From the NCBI RefSeq assembly GCF_037126285.1, contig NZ_CP147012.1:1054001-1118000 (forward strand): a stretch of 64,000 nucleotides of DNA, in the 5' to 3' direction. Position numbers and translations under genes: made by a program. This DNA comes from Bernardetia sp. MNP-M8. Its GTDB lineage: Bacteria; Bacteroidota; Bacteroidia; Cytophagales; Bernardetiaceae. Below the pieces are notes generated by a model. It worked only from the letters and a program-made list of their open reading frames with translations, searched no databases and was not told the origin of the DNA. Of the stretch, positions 62,901 to 64,000 are shown piece by piece; the stretch's first letter is position 1, and every line of letters begins with the position of its first letter.

Positions 62901-64000
62901 CTATTTCAAAATTGCTTTTCCGTTTTTATCTAAAAATAAATGCTTACTATCTACATTATACATTCGCAGTGCATTATCACTATCTTTTCTACTTTGATTG
63001 AGATAAGCTCTACCACTTTTTGAAATAAAATCAAGAGTATCTAAAGATAAAAAAGGCGAAAAAGGAACAGAATCATTTTGAGCTGGATAAATACGGTATT
63101 CATTCTTTGAAGCATCACGAACTCTTCCAAAATAGACCCAAGTAGGCAAATGAGCAATGTTTTTCAAAATAATTTTTGATATTTTTTGATTATTATTTTT
63201 TGGGTCTCTCTTTTGATTTTTTTCAGTTACTTTTTCCATTTCTAGCCAAACAATTGCGCCATTATGACGAAAACGCTTTCTTTGTCCAGAATAGAAGTTT
63301 CCCATTGAATAGGCTACAATTCCACTATCCAAAGTCGCATTGCCTTGAGTTTTATATTTTTTCAACGGCTGTAAAACATGTGGATGTCCTCCAATGATTA
63401 CATCTGCACCAAGTTCAATCGTTTTTTCAGTAATCATCTTTTGATATGAATTTGGCTCTGGCAAATATTCTGCGCCCCAGTGGTAATGAATCAAAACAAT
63501 TTCAGCTCCTTGTTTTCTTGCTTTCTGAATATCTTGTCCTACTTTTACAGTATCAATAAGCTGAAAAAGATGGCTTTCAGATTCACGAAGCGTGATATTC
63601 GAAAATTGTGTATAAGCCAAAATACTATATTTAATATCATTTTTTTCAAACACTTTTATTTCGTCTTGTGCTTCCTGTGTGCGATACGAACCCAGAACTC
63701 CTGTAAAATTTCGTTTGTCTAGTTCATCTAAAGTACGCAAAACACCATCTTTTCCTTGGTCGTAAGTATGGTTATTTACTGTTACGATAATGTCAAAACC
63801 TGCATCTTTGAGCGCATCAGCGTAGGCGTTTGGCGTATTGAATTGGGGATAAGATTTATAATTCTTTCCTTCTCCTGCTAAAACCGTTTCTAAATTTCCG
63901 ACCATTACATCAGCAGCTGATAGAAATGGCTTTACTCCTTCAAAAACAGGAACAAAATCATACGTATCATTTCCTTGAAAAACAGCTTGATATTGCGAGC
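62901..64000 (-). CDS. CapA-family (poly-gamma-glutamate synthesis-type) metallophosphatase-fold protein, partial
   Basis: The 5' end is beyond the right edge: the frame stays open from 63905 to 64000 and reads YQAVFQGNDTYDFVPVFEGV before VMVGNLETVLAG, so the true start is outside. The visible ~365 residues hold GNLETVLAGEG, VTVNNHTYDQGKDGVLRTLD, IHYHWGAEYLPEPNSYQK and IIGGHPHVLQPL, the CapA motifs of the calcineurin-like fold. Members help build or trim anionic polymers or capsule, but many Bacteroidota copies are uncharacterised. It is probably membrane-bound or exported. Confidence 0.9.
   Translation of the reverse strand, partial: SQYQAVFQGNDTYDFVPVFEGVKPFLSAADVMVGNLETVLAGEGKNYKSYPQFNTPNAYADALKDAGFDIIVTVNNHTYDQGKDGVLRTLDELDKRNFTGVLGSYRTQEAQDEIKVFEKNDIKYSILAYTQFSNITLRESESHLFQLIDTVKVGQDIQKARKQGAEIVLIHYHWGAEYLPEPNSYQKMITEKTIELGADVIIGGHPHVLQPLKKYKTQGNATLDSGIVAYSMGNFYSGQRKRFRHNGAIVWLEMEKVTEKNQKRDPKNNNQKISKIILKNIAHLPTWVYFGRVRDASKNEYRIYPAQNDSVPFSPFLSLDTLDFISKSGRAYLNQSRKDSDNALRMYNVDSKHLFLDKNGKAILK

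Noticed and set aside
1-64000. tRNA, rRNA and CRISPR arrays
   Set aside because: No cloverleaf with a GGTTC-type T-arm, no rRNA core sequence and no regularly spaced direct repeats with unique spacers were seen by eye. A tRNAscan or CRISPR finder run would settle it.

Overview
The window looks like chromosome from an AT-rich Bacteroidota bacterium, probably a Cytophagales-type marine or aquatic organism. This rests on a short primary sigma factor without region 1.1, type IX secretion (T9SS) C-terminal sorting domains on two large secreted proteins, a PorP/SprF-family gene, a TonB-dependent receptor with a carboxypeptidase-like N-terminal domain, weak Shine-Dalgarno sequences, and promoters of the Bacteroidota form TTG - about 20 nt - TAnnTTTG. 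Genus is not established. I see no tRNA, rRNA, CRISPR array, transposase, integrase or phage gene.

Layout. 1-8.4 kb: a small membrane protein, a fused B12-dependent acyl-CoA mutase (icmF), three small genes interspersed with three copies of a structured 142-bp repeat, and a secreted T9SS esterase. 8.6-17.5 kb: envelope and lipid genes (DUF808 protein, TonB receptor, fatty-acid desaturase, PAP2 phosphatase, DUF6438 lipoprotein, DUF3078 protein, helix-hairpin-helix protein). 17.7-29.6 kb, nearly all on the minus strand: housekeeping genes (rpoD, pnp, rpsO, a TonB-like protein, quinone oxidoreductase, SpoU methyltransferase, rsmG, a nuclease, a glycosyltransferase). 29.7-33 kb: a D12-class DNA adenine methylase plus a broken partial copy of it, lying as 290-bp direct repeats either side of a serine hydrolase and a small secreted protein. 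33-42.5 kb: coiled-coil protein, VOC protein, CorA, a decayed LytTR gene, PorP/SprF protein, a 7TM SpoIIE phosphatase, an acetyltransferase, a STAS-like protein, ridA and a Crp/Fnr regulator. 43-64 kb: small secreted protein, a giant propeller/SpoIIE sensor, ABC exporter, secreted superoxide dismutase, T9SS surface protein, transketolase C-terminal half, a methyltransferase-like protein, a deacylase, a CarH-like B12 regulator, an A-type Fe-S-like protein, cobT and a CapA-family gene running off the right end.

Functional threads. Three loci concern cobalamin: icmF uses it, cobT helps assemble its lower ligand, and the MerR-family regulator at 58.35 kb has the Wx9EH signature of AdoB12 light sensors. 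Two SpoIIE-type phosphatases and a STAS-like protein suggest partner-switch signalling. A Crp/Fnr regulator with an RETxxR recognition helix sits next to a perfect TGTGA-N6-TCACA site upstream of ridA.

The most unusual content is intergenic. At least eight kinds of nested palindromic element occur (cloverleaf-like stems within stems, some with 13-16 bp terminal inverted repeats), several built from the same interchangeable hairpin. They look like non-autonomous mobile elements or structured RNA/DNA elements, and no mobilising enzyme is present in the window. All calls come from reading the sequence; no database or folding program was used.
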